NCBI RefSeq assembly: GCF_016427605.1
Contig: NZ_JAELXQ010000007.1
Location: 62,001 to 126,000 of the forward strand
Length of the DNA: 64,000 nucleotides
DNA from: Ochrobactrum sp. Q0168
GTDB lineage: Bacteria; Pseudomonadota; Alphaproteobacteria; Rhizobiales; Rhizobiaceae
Direction of reading: 5' to 3'
The position numbers and the translations under genes were made by a program. This document shows, one piece after another, positions 54,076 through 62,142 of this stretch. Every line of letters starts with the position of its first letter. Positions within the stretch are counted from its first letter, which is position 1. A model generated the notes under the pieces. That model was not told the origin of the DNA, made no database searches, and worked only from the letters and a program-made list of their open reading frames with translations.

Positions 54076-54926
54076 GCTGTTTCTGCCTCGTTATGCTCTG
54101 CTATAATCTCTAGTCTGCGGCTGATCGCAGCATGGCGGAGCAGTATGTCTGCCTCCGCCTGCTGTTCGCGCAAAAGCGTGTCGTCAGCGGGCACGATGTG
54201 CCAGTTGCGTTCCTGAATCACCCGCGTCCAGGCGCGACGCTCATTATCGTCGGCGTCCTTTGCGAGAAGGGCTGCGGCCTGTTCAGGATGCGCGATAATC
54301 TCACGACCGATCCGGGCGAGTTCCACCGCAAACGCATCAATGACATCCTCCGGCAGATTGCGCTGTCCGATCGTCCAGAACACCGAGCGATTGGGAATTG
54401 TGGTGCCGCAATGCAGCAAGACATGGAATTCGCCACTGGCGAGCGCCTGTTCTAGATGCGGCGCCATGGCAATCCATGCCGCAACTTTGCCTGTGCGGAG
54501 AATTTCACGCGAAGGGCTCGCCAGAAGATCATGCCGTCTTACATCATCAAGACGAAGCCCGACCTGCTCCAGGCTTTTTGCCAGAAAATAAGTGTGAAAC
54601 GAGCCATCGACGAGTGCAACATCACGCCCTTTCAGGTCGGCGACGGTCTGGATATCAGTATCCTTGGCAACCAGTATCGCCCCATTGGCAGGCCTCGGTG
54701 CAGACGCTGCGGCATATGTCACCGGCAGTCCGCCCTCCGCTGCAAGAATGGGTGGAGTGGATCCCGTGCCACCAATGTCGATATTGCCGGCAATAAGCTG
54801 CTGGGCGGTGTCGCGGCCTTCCGGATAAGGCACGAATTCCGGCTTGAAATCTGCAAAAGCCCCGGGCCAGCGAGACGCGAGCGTCAGATGCAGATTATTG
54901 GGATGAAAGCCGATCTTGAATGCCAT
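54072..54926 (-). CDS. SsuA/NMT1-like binding protein without signal peptide
   Basis: A 284-residue protein beginning directly with the first strand of the periplasmic-binding fold (MAFKIGFHPNNLHLTLASRWPGAF). It goes on with QQLIAGNIDIGGTGSTPPILAAEGGLPVTYAAAS and VAAWIAMAPHLEQALASGEF, as in SsuA-like proteins. The open frame extends only seven codons upstream of the chosen ATG, with no signal peptide, so it should stay in the cytosol. It is the first gene of the ssu operon and overlaps ssuD. Role unknown: an intracellular sulfonate or sulfur-compound sensor or carrier is possible. Confidence 0.83.
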   Translation of the reverse strand: MAFKIGFHPNNLHLTLASRWPGAFADFKPEFVPYPEGRDTAQQLIAGNIDIGGTGSTPPILAAEGGLPVTYAAASAPRPANGAILVAKDTDIQTVADLKGRDVALVDGSFHTYFLAKSLEQVGLRLDDVRRHDLLASPSREILRTGKVAAWIAMAPHLEQALASGEFHVLLHCGTTIPNRSVFWTIGQRNLPEDVIDAFAVELARIGREIIAHPEQAAALLAKDADDNERRAWTRVIQERNWHIVPADDTLLREQQAEADILLRHAAISRRLEIIAEHNEAETA

Positions 54927-54952
54927 GAAAACGAGGTCCGGTTGCAAATTTG

Positions 54953-54970
54953 TTATATAAATTTATATAA
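54953..54970. promoter_or_regulatory. perfect 18-bp palindrome between ssu operon and ArsR gene
   Basis: TTATATAAATTTATATAA reads the same on both strands. It lies 27 bp upstream of the ssu operon start and 110 bp upstream of the ArsR-type start. A/T-rich dyads of this kind are usual ArsR-family operators, so it probably serves the adjacent regulator; it may also overlap a -10 element. Confidence 0.65.
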
Positions 54971-55080
54971 TGGGATTCAGGCGAGCACCGAAGAAAGGCT
55001 TGATTAAACCTTCGGCGAAACTTGGAAAACCATTCCGTGTTTGCTCTATTTTTGAGATTGAACGGCAGGGCGCGACGATC

Positions 55081-55470
55081 ATGAACGAGAAAGCTACTCC
55101 AAAAGCCCATGTGCCCAAGGTGAAATGTCGGGCTGTTGGCGCAGCGTCTGATTTCCTGAAAGCCATATCCAATCCGGTGCGGCTTTCGATCCTGTGCGTC
55201 TTGCTGGAAGGCGAACGCACGGTAAGCGAATTGGAAGACGTGCTGGATGTTCACCAGCCGACCTTGTCACAGCAGCTTGGCGAGTTGCGCGAGGCTGGAA
55301 TAATCGAAGGCAGGCGGGAGGCCCGCGTGGTCGTCTATCGCATGGCGGACCCGCGCGCGGGACAGCTCATCGGGCATTTACGCCTGCTGTTCTCTGACCC
55401 CGGTGCTTCCGCAATATGGAAAGGCGCCCAGCTTGGGGCGCCCGTTCCATCGGAAATGCTGGACAGCTAA
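55081..55470 (+). CDS. ArsR-family regulator (BigR/SqrR/YgaV-like)
   Basis: A 129-residue winged-helix protein. It reads FLKAISNPVRLSILCVLLEGERTVSELEDVLDVHQPTLSQQLGELREAGIIEGRREARVVVYRMADPRAG. C39 in the ILC segment sits where persulfide sensors BigR/SqrR have their first cysteine, but their second cysteine in the last helix is not found here; the only other cysteine is C16 in the N-terminal arm. I start at ATG 55081; the frame is open upstream to 54970, within the palindrome. It is divergent from the sulfonate operon and probably controls it. Confidence 0.88.
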   Translation: MNEKATPKAHVPKVKCRAVGAASDFLKAISNPVRLSILCVLLEGERTVSELEDVLDVHQPTLSQQLGELREAGIIEGRREARVVVYRMADPRAGQLIGHLRLLFSDPGASAIWKGAQLGAPVPSEMLDS

Positions 55471-55499
55471 GCTGGTTTGGCTGTTACCAACACTGTCGC

Positions 55500-58133
55500 T
55501 TACCAGTTCACGCGCATGCCGAGCTTTCCATTCCATGCATAATTGTCAACATCGAAAGTCGTGCTGTAACTGACATTGCCGTAAAGCGACATGTTCTTGG
55601 ATATTTGTCGGGTGGCACCACCGCCGATTTCGACCCAGGTTTCTTCAAGGTCCGACGAAAACGGCACAAAACCAGTTGCGGACGAAATATCGACCTGAGC
55701 CTTGGCGGTAAATTCATGCCAAAGATTGACGCGTCCCCAAACTGTTGCGAGGCGTGCCGGTTCGGTTGCCGTCGCTTCCTCGACGGCCCATGTGCGGGAT
55801 ATCCGTGCACCGATGCGCCCGGCCACAGAATTCAAATCGTCATACCGAATGTCGGCAGCACCGTCGTTGAAATCATCGAAATTGATGGTTTGCCAGACGA
55901 GCTGCGCTTGTGGCTCGATCTGCCACTGGTTGCCCAGATCAAAAGGATAGCCGCCCTCGAGCGAGGCCGCAAAACCGAAGCCTTTGACACTCTGATCGGG
56001 AAAGCCAAATTCTGTGGCCCGGTTCGAACTGGTCGTCATGTCGTACCAGGTGCCCTGAACAACGCCATCGAGATACCAGCCATTTTCTCCGAGACGCGTC
56101 CAGTAAGCGCCGACCGAGTACGCATCGAAATCATTTTGGCCTGCATCTCGGGTTTCGATCAGTCTGTTCTGGGTCACATCCATGCGCCCATGACCATAAG
56201 CGAGATACATGCCGGCGTGATCGGTGACGTTGTCGGCTTCATGTCGGTAGAAATCGAGCCCGGCCTGTATCGCGCCAAAGCGATAATCATATTCGGGTGC
56301 ACCGTCATAGATGCCGTTTGTGTCGCCATTCCGGTGTCCTGAATGGCCGAGCCCGCGGACCCAATAGCCATTGAATTTCGGATCAGCGCCTATATCGGTA
56401 CGACCCTTGAGCTGCTCTTCTTCGCCGACACGTTCATGGAATGAGCCGATCAGCTGTCGGCCATAAATGGCTCCCATCGAAGGTATGGCAGCATAAAGAG
56501 ACACTTCCGGCCGGTAATCCGGCGTCGGGTCCGGGACAGGAGGTACGGGTGGCACCGGGGGGGCAGGAGGTACTGGTGGGTCCGGCGGCACCGGCGGGAG
56601 TTTCGACCGGAGATACCAGTTCTGCTCGCCGGAAGCGTCGACACTGCTTCGATAAAGCGAATATTCGTAAGGGCCTGCCACGACAGGCGCAACGAGATGG
56701 AACGCTCCGGCGCCGGTCGTTCCACCATTCTCCGTATCAACAACGAGAATGCCGTTACCTGTGGTGAGAGCACCTTGCCCGCCCGCATTTGCAACCAGCA
56801 AACGCGTGGAACCGGAAGCCGCGCCGCCGTCAATGATCAGGCGATCGGATGGGGAACCGTCCGTATCAAGATAGGTGTTAATGCCGATCTGCCCCGCGCT
56901 GCCGACGTAGCTGCCCGCAGTCAATTTCTTGTATGTGCCGCCATCCGGCGCACTGAACTGAATGAGACTGTCTGCGTTGTTGAGATTGGTAATGTTCGAA
57001 TCGCCAGTGACGTTCCATTTCGTTTCAGCGGAAAGCGACACGTTTGACGTGCTACCGGCTTCTGTCTGTGCTGCGCCTGTCAGTTCTGAGTCGGAGGCGT
57101 TCAGGTCGAGACGACCGCCGCTAACGACTTCGATAACATCCGAATTGCCAGTTACGGAAGAAGAATCGAGAGTGAGGTCGAGAAACGCTGTGCTGCCAAA
57201 GACACGAATGGCCGACGCTTGCGCTGCGGTTATTTCCGCACCCGTAATTTGCGCTGTATTGTTTCCTGTCGCGCCGTAGAGCGCGCGTGAGCCCGCTCCC
57301 GACGTTGAAATGGAGCCGCCATTCATGGTCAGTTTGCTGTCTTGGGTCAAATAGATGCCAGAGGCTGATGTACCCGTCGTAGTGATGGACGTGTCGGTCA
57401 GATTAATCGTTGCGGCGTTTCCGGTTTGAATGCCGCTCCAATTGCTCTCGATAGAGGATTTCGTCAAAGATAGCGTGCCTTGCAAGACAACCGCACCACG
57501 CTCTCCGTTGGAAATTACGGTCAGCCCTGAACCGGTTATTCTGGAATTCGGGGCTTCGATCCAAAGCGCAAGGCCGCTTTCTGTTTCGATCATGCTGTCG
57601 GTAAGCGATATCTGGCTGTTGGAAAACGCCGCGGCACCTGTCGCAATCTTTGTATTGACGGTGCTGTTACGCATTTCAATGTAGCCAGAGGTTCCGGTGA
57701 TAAGACCGTAGCCTACGTTATCGACCCAGATGTCTGTCCCCTCAACGGTGACAATGCTGCCCCCCGTGGAAACGATTCCGTCTGCGCCGCTGCCCGTCGT
57801 ATGGATTGTTGAGCCGTTGAAAAGATTGATCTGGGACCCTCGGATAGACTGGGCGCCGATCGCATTGACACCGCCGGTAATGATTGTCAGCGGTGAAAAG
57901 CTTTGAATATTGCCACCATCGCGAGCCAACAGCGCAATACCGTCTGTTCCGCCTGTCGTGCCAGTATTGATTTCACCTGAAGCGGTGACAGTGATGCCAT
58001 CGGCTAAAACCTGTCCGGCCGCCTTGACACCCGGCGAATAAGAAATCGTCGTCAGGAGAGCCACAGAAGACAGCAAACTGGCCTGCAGTTGCTTGATAGA
58101 CTTACCTGATCGTTTCGTTGACAGATTGAACAT
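55500..58133 (-). CDS. autotransporter with beta-helix passenger and C-terminal barrel
   Basis: An 877-residue type V secretion protein. It has a long signal sequence (MFNLSTKRSGKSIKQLQASLLSSVALLTTISYSPGVKA), a passenger of repeated Ser/Thr/Gly/Asn-rich beta-helix turns (about 40-505), a proline-rich linker of PPVPP repeats (about 507-535) and an outer-membrane barrel ending GKLGMRVNW with a terminal aromatic residue. It is probably exposed on the cell surface, as adhesins of Brucella-type autotransporters are. It is monocistronic and convergent with the ArsR-type gene. Its upstream 273 bp, shared with prc, contains no gene. Confidence 0.92.
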   Translation of the reverse strand: MFNLSTKRSGKSIKQLQASLLSSVALLTTISYSPGVKAAGQVLADGITVTASGEINTGTTGGTDGIALLARDGGNIQSFSPLTIITGGVNAIGAQSIRGSQINLFNGSTIHTTGSGADGIVSTGGSIVTVEGTDIWVDNVGYGLITGTSGYIEMRNSTVNTKIATGAAAFSNSQISLTDSMIETESGLALWIEAPNSRITGSGLTVISNGERGAVVLQGTLSLTKSSIESNWSGIQTGNAATINLTDTSITTTGTSASGIYLTQDSKLTMNGGSISTSGAGSRALYGATGNNTAQITGAEITAAQASAIRVFGSTAFLDLTLDSSSVTGNSDVIEVVSGGRLDLNASDSELTGAAQTEAGSTSNVSLSAETKWNVTGDSNITNLNNADSLIQFSAPDGGTYKKLTAGSYVGSAGQIGINTYLDTDGSPSDRLIIDGGAASGSTRLLVANAGGQGALTTGNGILVVDTENGGTTGAGAFHLVAPVVAGPYEYSLYRSSVDASGEQNWYLRSKLPPVPPDPPVPPAPPVPPVPPVPDPTPDYRPEVSLYAAIPSMGAIYGRQLIGSFHERVGEEEQLKGRTDIGADPKFNGYWVRGLGHSGHRNGDTNGIYDGAPEYDYRFGAIQAGLDFYRHEADNVTDHAGMYLAYGHGRMDVTQNRLIETRDAGQNDFDAYSVGAYWTRLGENGWYLDGVVQGTWYDMTTSSNRATEFGFPDQSVKGFGFAASLEGGYPFDLGNQWQIEPQAQLVWQTINFDDFNDGAADIRYDDLNSVAGRIGARISRTWAVEEATATEPARLATVWGRVNLWHEFTAKAQVDISSATGFVPFSSDLEETWVEIGGGATRQISKNMSLYGNVSYSTTFDVDNYAWNGKLGMRVNW

Positions 58134-58406
58134 TCACATCCTCTCCGTCCCCACCCGTCGAAGATTAGTTCATGATTCTTTTCAGAATAGAAGTTTGTTA
58201 CCGTAAAGTACGGCCATTCGAACGTGCTCTCATCACTGTTGATGTTTCCGCTATGGAAGCTTCGGATTTGCTCACAGAAATATGAATATTCGTTACTCAT
58301 TGGAGTGAAAGACCCGGGCCGCACCCCCAGCCGTCGAGAGAGGCGCGGTTGCCAAAAAACCATAATTGCCCCACATAGATTGGAACGAAACATTTCGCGC
58401 TGAACA

Positions 58407-60515
58407 ATGGGGCAACACTTGAAACGCCTAATATTTGCTTCTCTTTGCCTCCTTCTGGCAACCGCTTCACACTCACTTGCTTTTGAGGCTGGACCACCGC
58501 CGGTTCTCAAGCCGCTGCCGCAGCAGGTTCAGGCCGCGCACCTGACCTCGGAGTTCCTGTCCCGTTTTCATTATAATCCAGTGCCACTCAACGATGCTCT
58601 GTCGGCCAAAATCATGGACCGATTTATCAAGTCACTGGACCCAGACCGGCTCATCTTTCTTAAAGCTGATATTGACGGGTTTATGGCCGACAAAGCCAAG
58701 ATAGACGACGCGATCAAACAGGAAGATCTGAGCATTCCATTTACGATCTTCAATGTCTATGAGCAGCGCATTACCGACCGTATGGCCTATGCGCGCGCCC
58801 TGCTGAACACGAAGTTTGATTTCAGCCAGCAGGAAACTTATCCGCTGATGCGTGACAAGGCGCCTTGGCCGGCAACGGATGACGAAAGTAAGGATCTTTG
58901 GCGCAAGCGCGTCAAGAATGATTGGCTGCGCCTGAAGCTCGCTGGTAAAGATGAAGCCTCGATCCGCGATACGCTGGAAAAGCGTTATCAGAATTCGCTT
59001 GAACGTATTTACAAATATAAGAGCGATGATGTTTTCCAGATGTTCATGGCCGCTTATACGACGTCGGTTGATCCCCACACGGACTATTTTGGCGCCAGTG
59101 CTTCCGCCGAATTCGATATATCGATGAAGCTGTCTCTCGTCGGCATCGGAGCGGTTCTGCAGGAACGGGATGATTACATCACGATCCGTGAGCTTGTGGC
59201 TGGTGGTCCGGCTCAGGTGTCGGGCAAGATCGCGGTCGGCGATCGCATTACGGGCGTCGGTCAAGATGAGACCGGGCCGATGAAGGAAGTGGTCGGCCAG
59301 CGCCTTGATGAAGTTGTGCAATTGATACGCGGTGCCAAAGGCACTGTGGTGCGTCTGGATATTCTGCCGGCCAATGCAGGGCCGGACGCAAAGCACCAGG
59401 TCATCAGCCTGGTTCGCGACAAGATCAGCCTTGAAAAGCAGGCGGCGCAGAAATCGGTTCTTGACGTCAAGGATGGAAACGCCACGCGCAAGATCGGCGT
59501 TATCACCTTGCCAGCCTTTTACGAGGATATCGAGGCGCGCAGAAAGGGTGACAAGGATTACCGCAGCGCCAGCCGCGATGTTGCCAAGCTCATTACCGAG
59601 TTGAAGCAGGACAATGTCGATGGCATCCTGTTTGATCTGCGTAACAATGGCGGCGGCTCGTTATCGGAAGCGATTGATCTGACCGGCCTTTTCGTTGGAA
59701 AGGGCCCGGTCGTCCAGCAACGCAATGCTAACGGCAAGGTTAAGATGGAAAGCGATGACCGCTCAACGCCTGCCTGGCAAGGGCCTCTCGGTGTCTTGAT
59801 CAATCGGGGTTCGGCGTCTGCCTCCGAGATTTTTGCAGCAGCGATACAGGATTACGGTCGGGGCGTGATTATCGGAGAGCCGAGTTTCGGTAAGGGCACG
59901 GTGCAGACCGTGGTTAATCTTGACGAGGTGGCGCACAATCCGGAACCCAAATTCGGTGAGCTTAAGCTGACGATTGCTCAGTTCTTCCGTGTGAATGGAG
60001 GCACGACGCAGTTGCGTGGCGTGACACCGGATATCAGCCTGCCCGGACTTTACGATCTGAAGACCGTGGGTGAGTCGAGCTTCGACAATGCGTTGCCGTG
60101 GAGCGAAGTCAAGCCGGCAAAATACAAGCGTTTAGGCGATATCAAGTCACTGTTGCCTCAGCTGCAAAACCTTCACGAAGCACGCGTGAAGGATGATCCC
60201 GAGTTCCAGCAGTTTGTGGACGATATTGCCGTGTTGAAGGCGCAGCGCGACAAGACGGAGCTTTCTCTGAATGAAACGGAACGCCGCAATGAAATTACGG
60301 CGGAAGAGAACCGACTGAAATCCCGCAAAAAATCCGATGATGGTTTCAACAATAGCCCGGATGATGGTCTTCAATCCAACGAGCGAAGCCTGAGCGCGGA
60401 TATTGCCATTGAGAAAACGCGCAAGAGCGCCAAGGACGTTTTGCAGATTGAAGCAGCGGGGATTGTTGCCAATCTCTCGGATATGCAAGCTGGCGCCAAA
60501 GCGGCGGCGAAATAG
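58407..60515 (+). CDS. prc: C-terminal processing (tail-specific) protease Prc
   Basis: A 702-residue S41A peptidase close to E. coli Prc/Tsp (682). A signal peptide (LKRLIFASLCLLLATASHSLAFEA) targets it to the periplasm. Order: N-terminal helical domain (to about 240), PDZ domain with VGIGAVLQERDDYITIRELVAGGPAQ, and the protease core with the catalytic serine in NRGSASASEIFAAA and lysine in EPSFGKGTVQT. A DUF3340-type C-terminal region contains charged helices. It degrades or trims periplasmic proteins by their C-termini. Single gene; a strong bidirectional hairpin follows. Confidence 0.94.
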   Translation: MGQHLKRLIFASLCLLLATASHSLAFEAGPPPVLKPLPQQVQAAHLTSEFLSRFHYNPVPLNDALSAKIMDRFIKSLDPDRLIFLKADIDGFMADKAKIDDAIKQEDLSIPFTIFNVYEQRITDRMAYARALLNTKFDFSQQETYPLMRDKAPWPATDDESKDLWRKRVKNDWLRLKLAGKDEASIRDTLEKRYQNSLERIYKYKSDDVFQMFMAAYTTSVDPHTDYFGASASAEFDISMKLSLVGIGAVLQERDDYITIRELVAGGPAQVSGKIAVGDRITGVGQDETGPMKEVVGQRLDEVVQLIRGAKGTVVRLDILPANAGPDAKHQVISLVRDKISLEKQAAQKSVLDVKDGNATRKIGVITLPAFYEDIEARRKGDKDYRSASRDVAKLITELKQDNVDGILFDLRNNGGGSLSEAIDLTGLFVGKGPVVQQRNANGKVKMESDDRSTPAWQGPLGVLINRGSASASEIFAAAIQDYGRGVIIGEPSFGKGTVQTVVNLDEVAHNPEPKFGELKLTIAQFFRVNGGTTQLRGVTPDISLPGLYDLKTVGESSFDNALPWSEVKPAKYKRLGDIKSLLPQLQNLHEARVKDDPEFQQFVDDIAVLKAQRDKTELSLNETERRNEITAEENRLKSRKKSDDGFNNSPDDGLQSNERSLSADIAIEKTRKSAKDVLQIEAAGIVANLSDMQAGAKAAAK

Positions 60516-60528
60516 TCGATAATAGTCG

Positions 60529-60562
60529 TCACCCCTATGCGGCATATCCCGCATAGGGGTGA
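60529..60562. terminator. bidirectional hairpin between prc and oxidoreductase genes
   Basis: TCACCCCTATGCGG (60529-60542) pairs perfectly with CCGCATAGGGGTGA (60549-60562) around a six-base loop, between two convergent genes. The long T-tract of a classic terminator is absent on both sides, but placement and stability suggest that it ends both transcripts. Confidence 0.7.
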
Positions 60563-60608
60563 TGGTGAATATTACCAACTGACCATTCCGGCTTAAATGG
60601 CCGCGGCT

Positions 60609-61595
60609 TTACTGTCCGATCTTGACGACCAGTTTTCCGAAATGTCCGGCGCTTTGAAGCGCGTTATATGCATCCTCGGCCTCACCGAATGGATAGACCT
60701 TATCGATCTGCGGTTTGATGCCAGTACGAACAAGGGATGCAAGCGTGGAAACCGGGCCGACATAAATGCCCTGCAAGGTGATCCTCTTTTCAAGGATTGC
60801 AGCGGTTTCGATGGCGCCGTTAAAACCGGTCAAAACGCCCATAAGCGATATACGTCCATCAAAGCGTGTGGCCTTTAGGGTCTTGTTCAGCGTGGCCGGA
60901 CCTGCTGAATCGACAGCCAGATCAACGCCGACATTCCCCGTTAGCCGCAGGACCTCATTTTCCCAATCGGGATGTGCTTGATAGTTGATGGCATGGTCAG
61001 CACCGAGCTTTCTGGCGCGGTCTAGCTTTTCGTCGGAACTCGATGTAATGATGACCCGAGCGCCCGCCATTTTTGCAAGCTGCAAGGCGAAGATCGCCAC
61101 CCCGCCCGTTCCTAGAAGCAGGACGGTTTCGCCTGGCTCTAAAGGTCGTCTTTCAAAAAGCGCGGACCATGCCGTAACGCCTGCGCAGGGAAGCGTTGAG
61201 GCCTCTTCAAATGTCATGGAGTCCGGCATCCGCACGACCCCGGTTGCCGGTACGACGATACGCTCACTCAACACACCATCGACGGTATTGCCGCCAAGGC
61301 TTGCAGCCTTCTTTGCCTCGGAGAAGGCGCCTTCCAACCATTCAGGCATGAAACCGATGACCACGCGATCTCCGATGGCATAATCTGTCACGCCTTCTCC
61401 GATGGCCGACACAACTCCCGCTCCATCGGACAAGGGAATGCTGTCCTTGGTACGCTTCGCGACGATGAGATCGCGATAGTTCAGTGACGCAGCACGCAAA
61501 TCGACTGCAATCTCTCCGCCTCCCGGCTTGCGGTCCTGTTTCTCAACCAGCTTAAGGCGTGGATTCTCATTTCCTGTCAGAATGTAACTTTGCAC
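60609..61595 (-). CDS. zinc-independent quinone oxidoreductase/medium-chain dehydrogenase
   Basis: A 328-residue MDR-superfamily enzyme, NADPH-type. It has SLNYRDLIVAKR, SDGAGVVSAIGEGVTDYAIGDRVV, STLPCAGVTAWSALFE and the nucleotide loop VLLLGTGGVAIFALQLAKMAGARVIITSSSDEK. Zinc-ligand cysteines are lacking. Translation starts at GTG 61595, preceded by AGGAG with an 8-nt spacer; the longer open frame into the neighbour is spurious. It is divergent from an HxlR regulator, the known layout of redox- or quinone-responsive qor genes. Confidence 0.9.
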   Translation of the reverse strand: MQSYILTGNENPRLKLVEKQDRKPGGGEIAVDLRAASLNYRDLIVAKRTKDSIPLSDGAGVVSAIGEGVTDYAIGDRVVIGFMPEWLEGAFSEAKKAASLGGNTVDGVLSERIVVPATGVVRMPDSMTFEEASTLPCAGVTAWSALFERRPLEPGETVLLLGTGGVAIFALQLAKMAGARVIITSSSDEKLDRARKLGADHAINYQAHPDWENEVLRLTGNVGVDLAVDSAGPATLNKTLKATRFDGRISLMGVLTGFNGAIETAAILEKRITLQGIYVGPVSTLASLVRTGIKPQIDKVYPFGEAEDAYNALQSAGHFGKLVVKIGQ

Positions 61596-61649
61596 GGCAT
61601 TGTCTCCTTTAATGCCTGAACAAATAGGCCTATATCGATCTTTGAAAAA

Positions 61650-61676
61650 GTACGTACAAATTTGGCATGTAGTATC
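61650..61676. promoter_or_regulatory. candidate HxlR operator in divergent promoter
   Basis: GTACGTAC (61650-61657) adjoins the palindrome CAAATTTG (61657-61664), and TAGTATCATG follows just before the HxlR start. HxlR regulators bind AT-rich dyads with TAC/GTA flanks. The 81-bp gap between the two divergent genes holds nothing else. Confidence 0.4.
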
Positions 61677-62048
61677 ATGGATGATAGTGTCAGGACACGT
61701 GGCAAGCGTCGAAACGTCAGCAAAACAGGCTGCGCGGTGGAAGCAACGCTTTCGGTTATCGGCGGTGTCTGGAAACCAGTAATCCTTTTTCATTTGCTGA
61801 AAGGAAAGCTGCGCTTCAACGCACTTTGTAGGCTCGTACCAGCAGCGACGCCAAGGATGTTGACTTTGCAGCTCCGGGAGTTGGAGGCCGACGGGATCCT
61901 CAGCCGCACTGTTTTTCCGGAAGTTCCGCCGAAGGTGGAATATGAGCTGACGGGGCTTGGCCATTCTCTTGCGCCCATTTTGATCAGCATGCGGGACTGG
62001 GGCGAGCGCATCCAGAGCGATCAAGCGCACCCAAGAGCAAAGTGCTGA
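61677..62048 (+). CDS. HxlR-family transcriptional regulator
   Basis: A 123-residue winged-helix protein: VEATLSVIGGVWKPVILFHLLKGKLRFNALCRLVPAATPRMLTLQLRELEADGIL, then VEYELTGLGHSLAPIL. C19, just before VEAT, aligns with the conserved N-terminal cysteine of redox-sensing members such as YodB/QorR. I use the ATG at 61677; a TTG five codons upstream is in frame. Divergent from the quinone oxidoreductase, which it probably represses. Confidence 0.9.
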   Translation: MDDSVRTRGKRRNVSKTGCAVEATLSVIGGVWKPVILFHLLKGKLRFNALCRLVPAATPRMLTLQLRELEADGILSRTVFPEVPPKVEYELTGLGHSLAPILISMRDWGERIQSDQAHPRAKC

Positions 62049-62142
62049 GTTGGGTATATCGGGGTGACTTCATCCTTGACGGGCCAGCACCTCGGCGTTT
62101 AAGCGAAAGAGCTGACGGAACCAACAGCGGAAGCCTCTGCCA

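Noticed and set aside
61596-62030. N-terminal extension of the quinone oxidoreductase across the HxlR gene
   Set aside because: The MDR fold begins at the GTG at 61595, which has AGGAG upstream; the extension runs antisense to the HxlR coding sequence.
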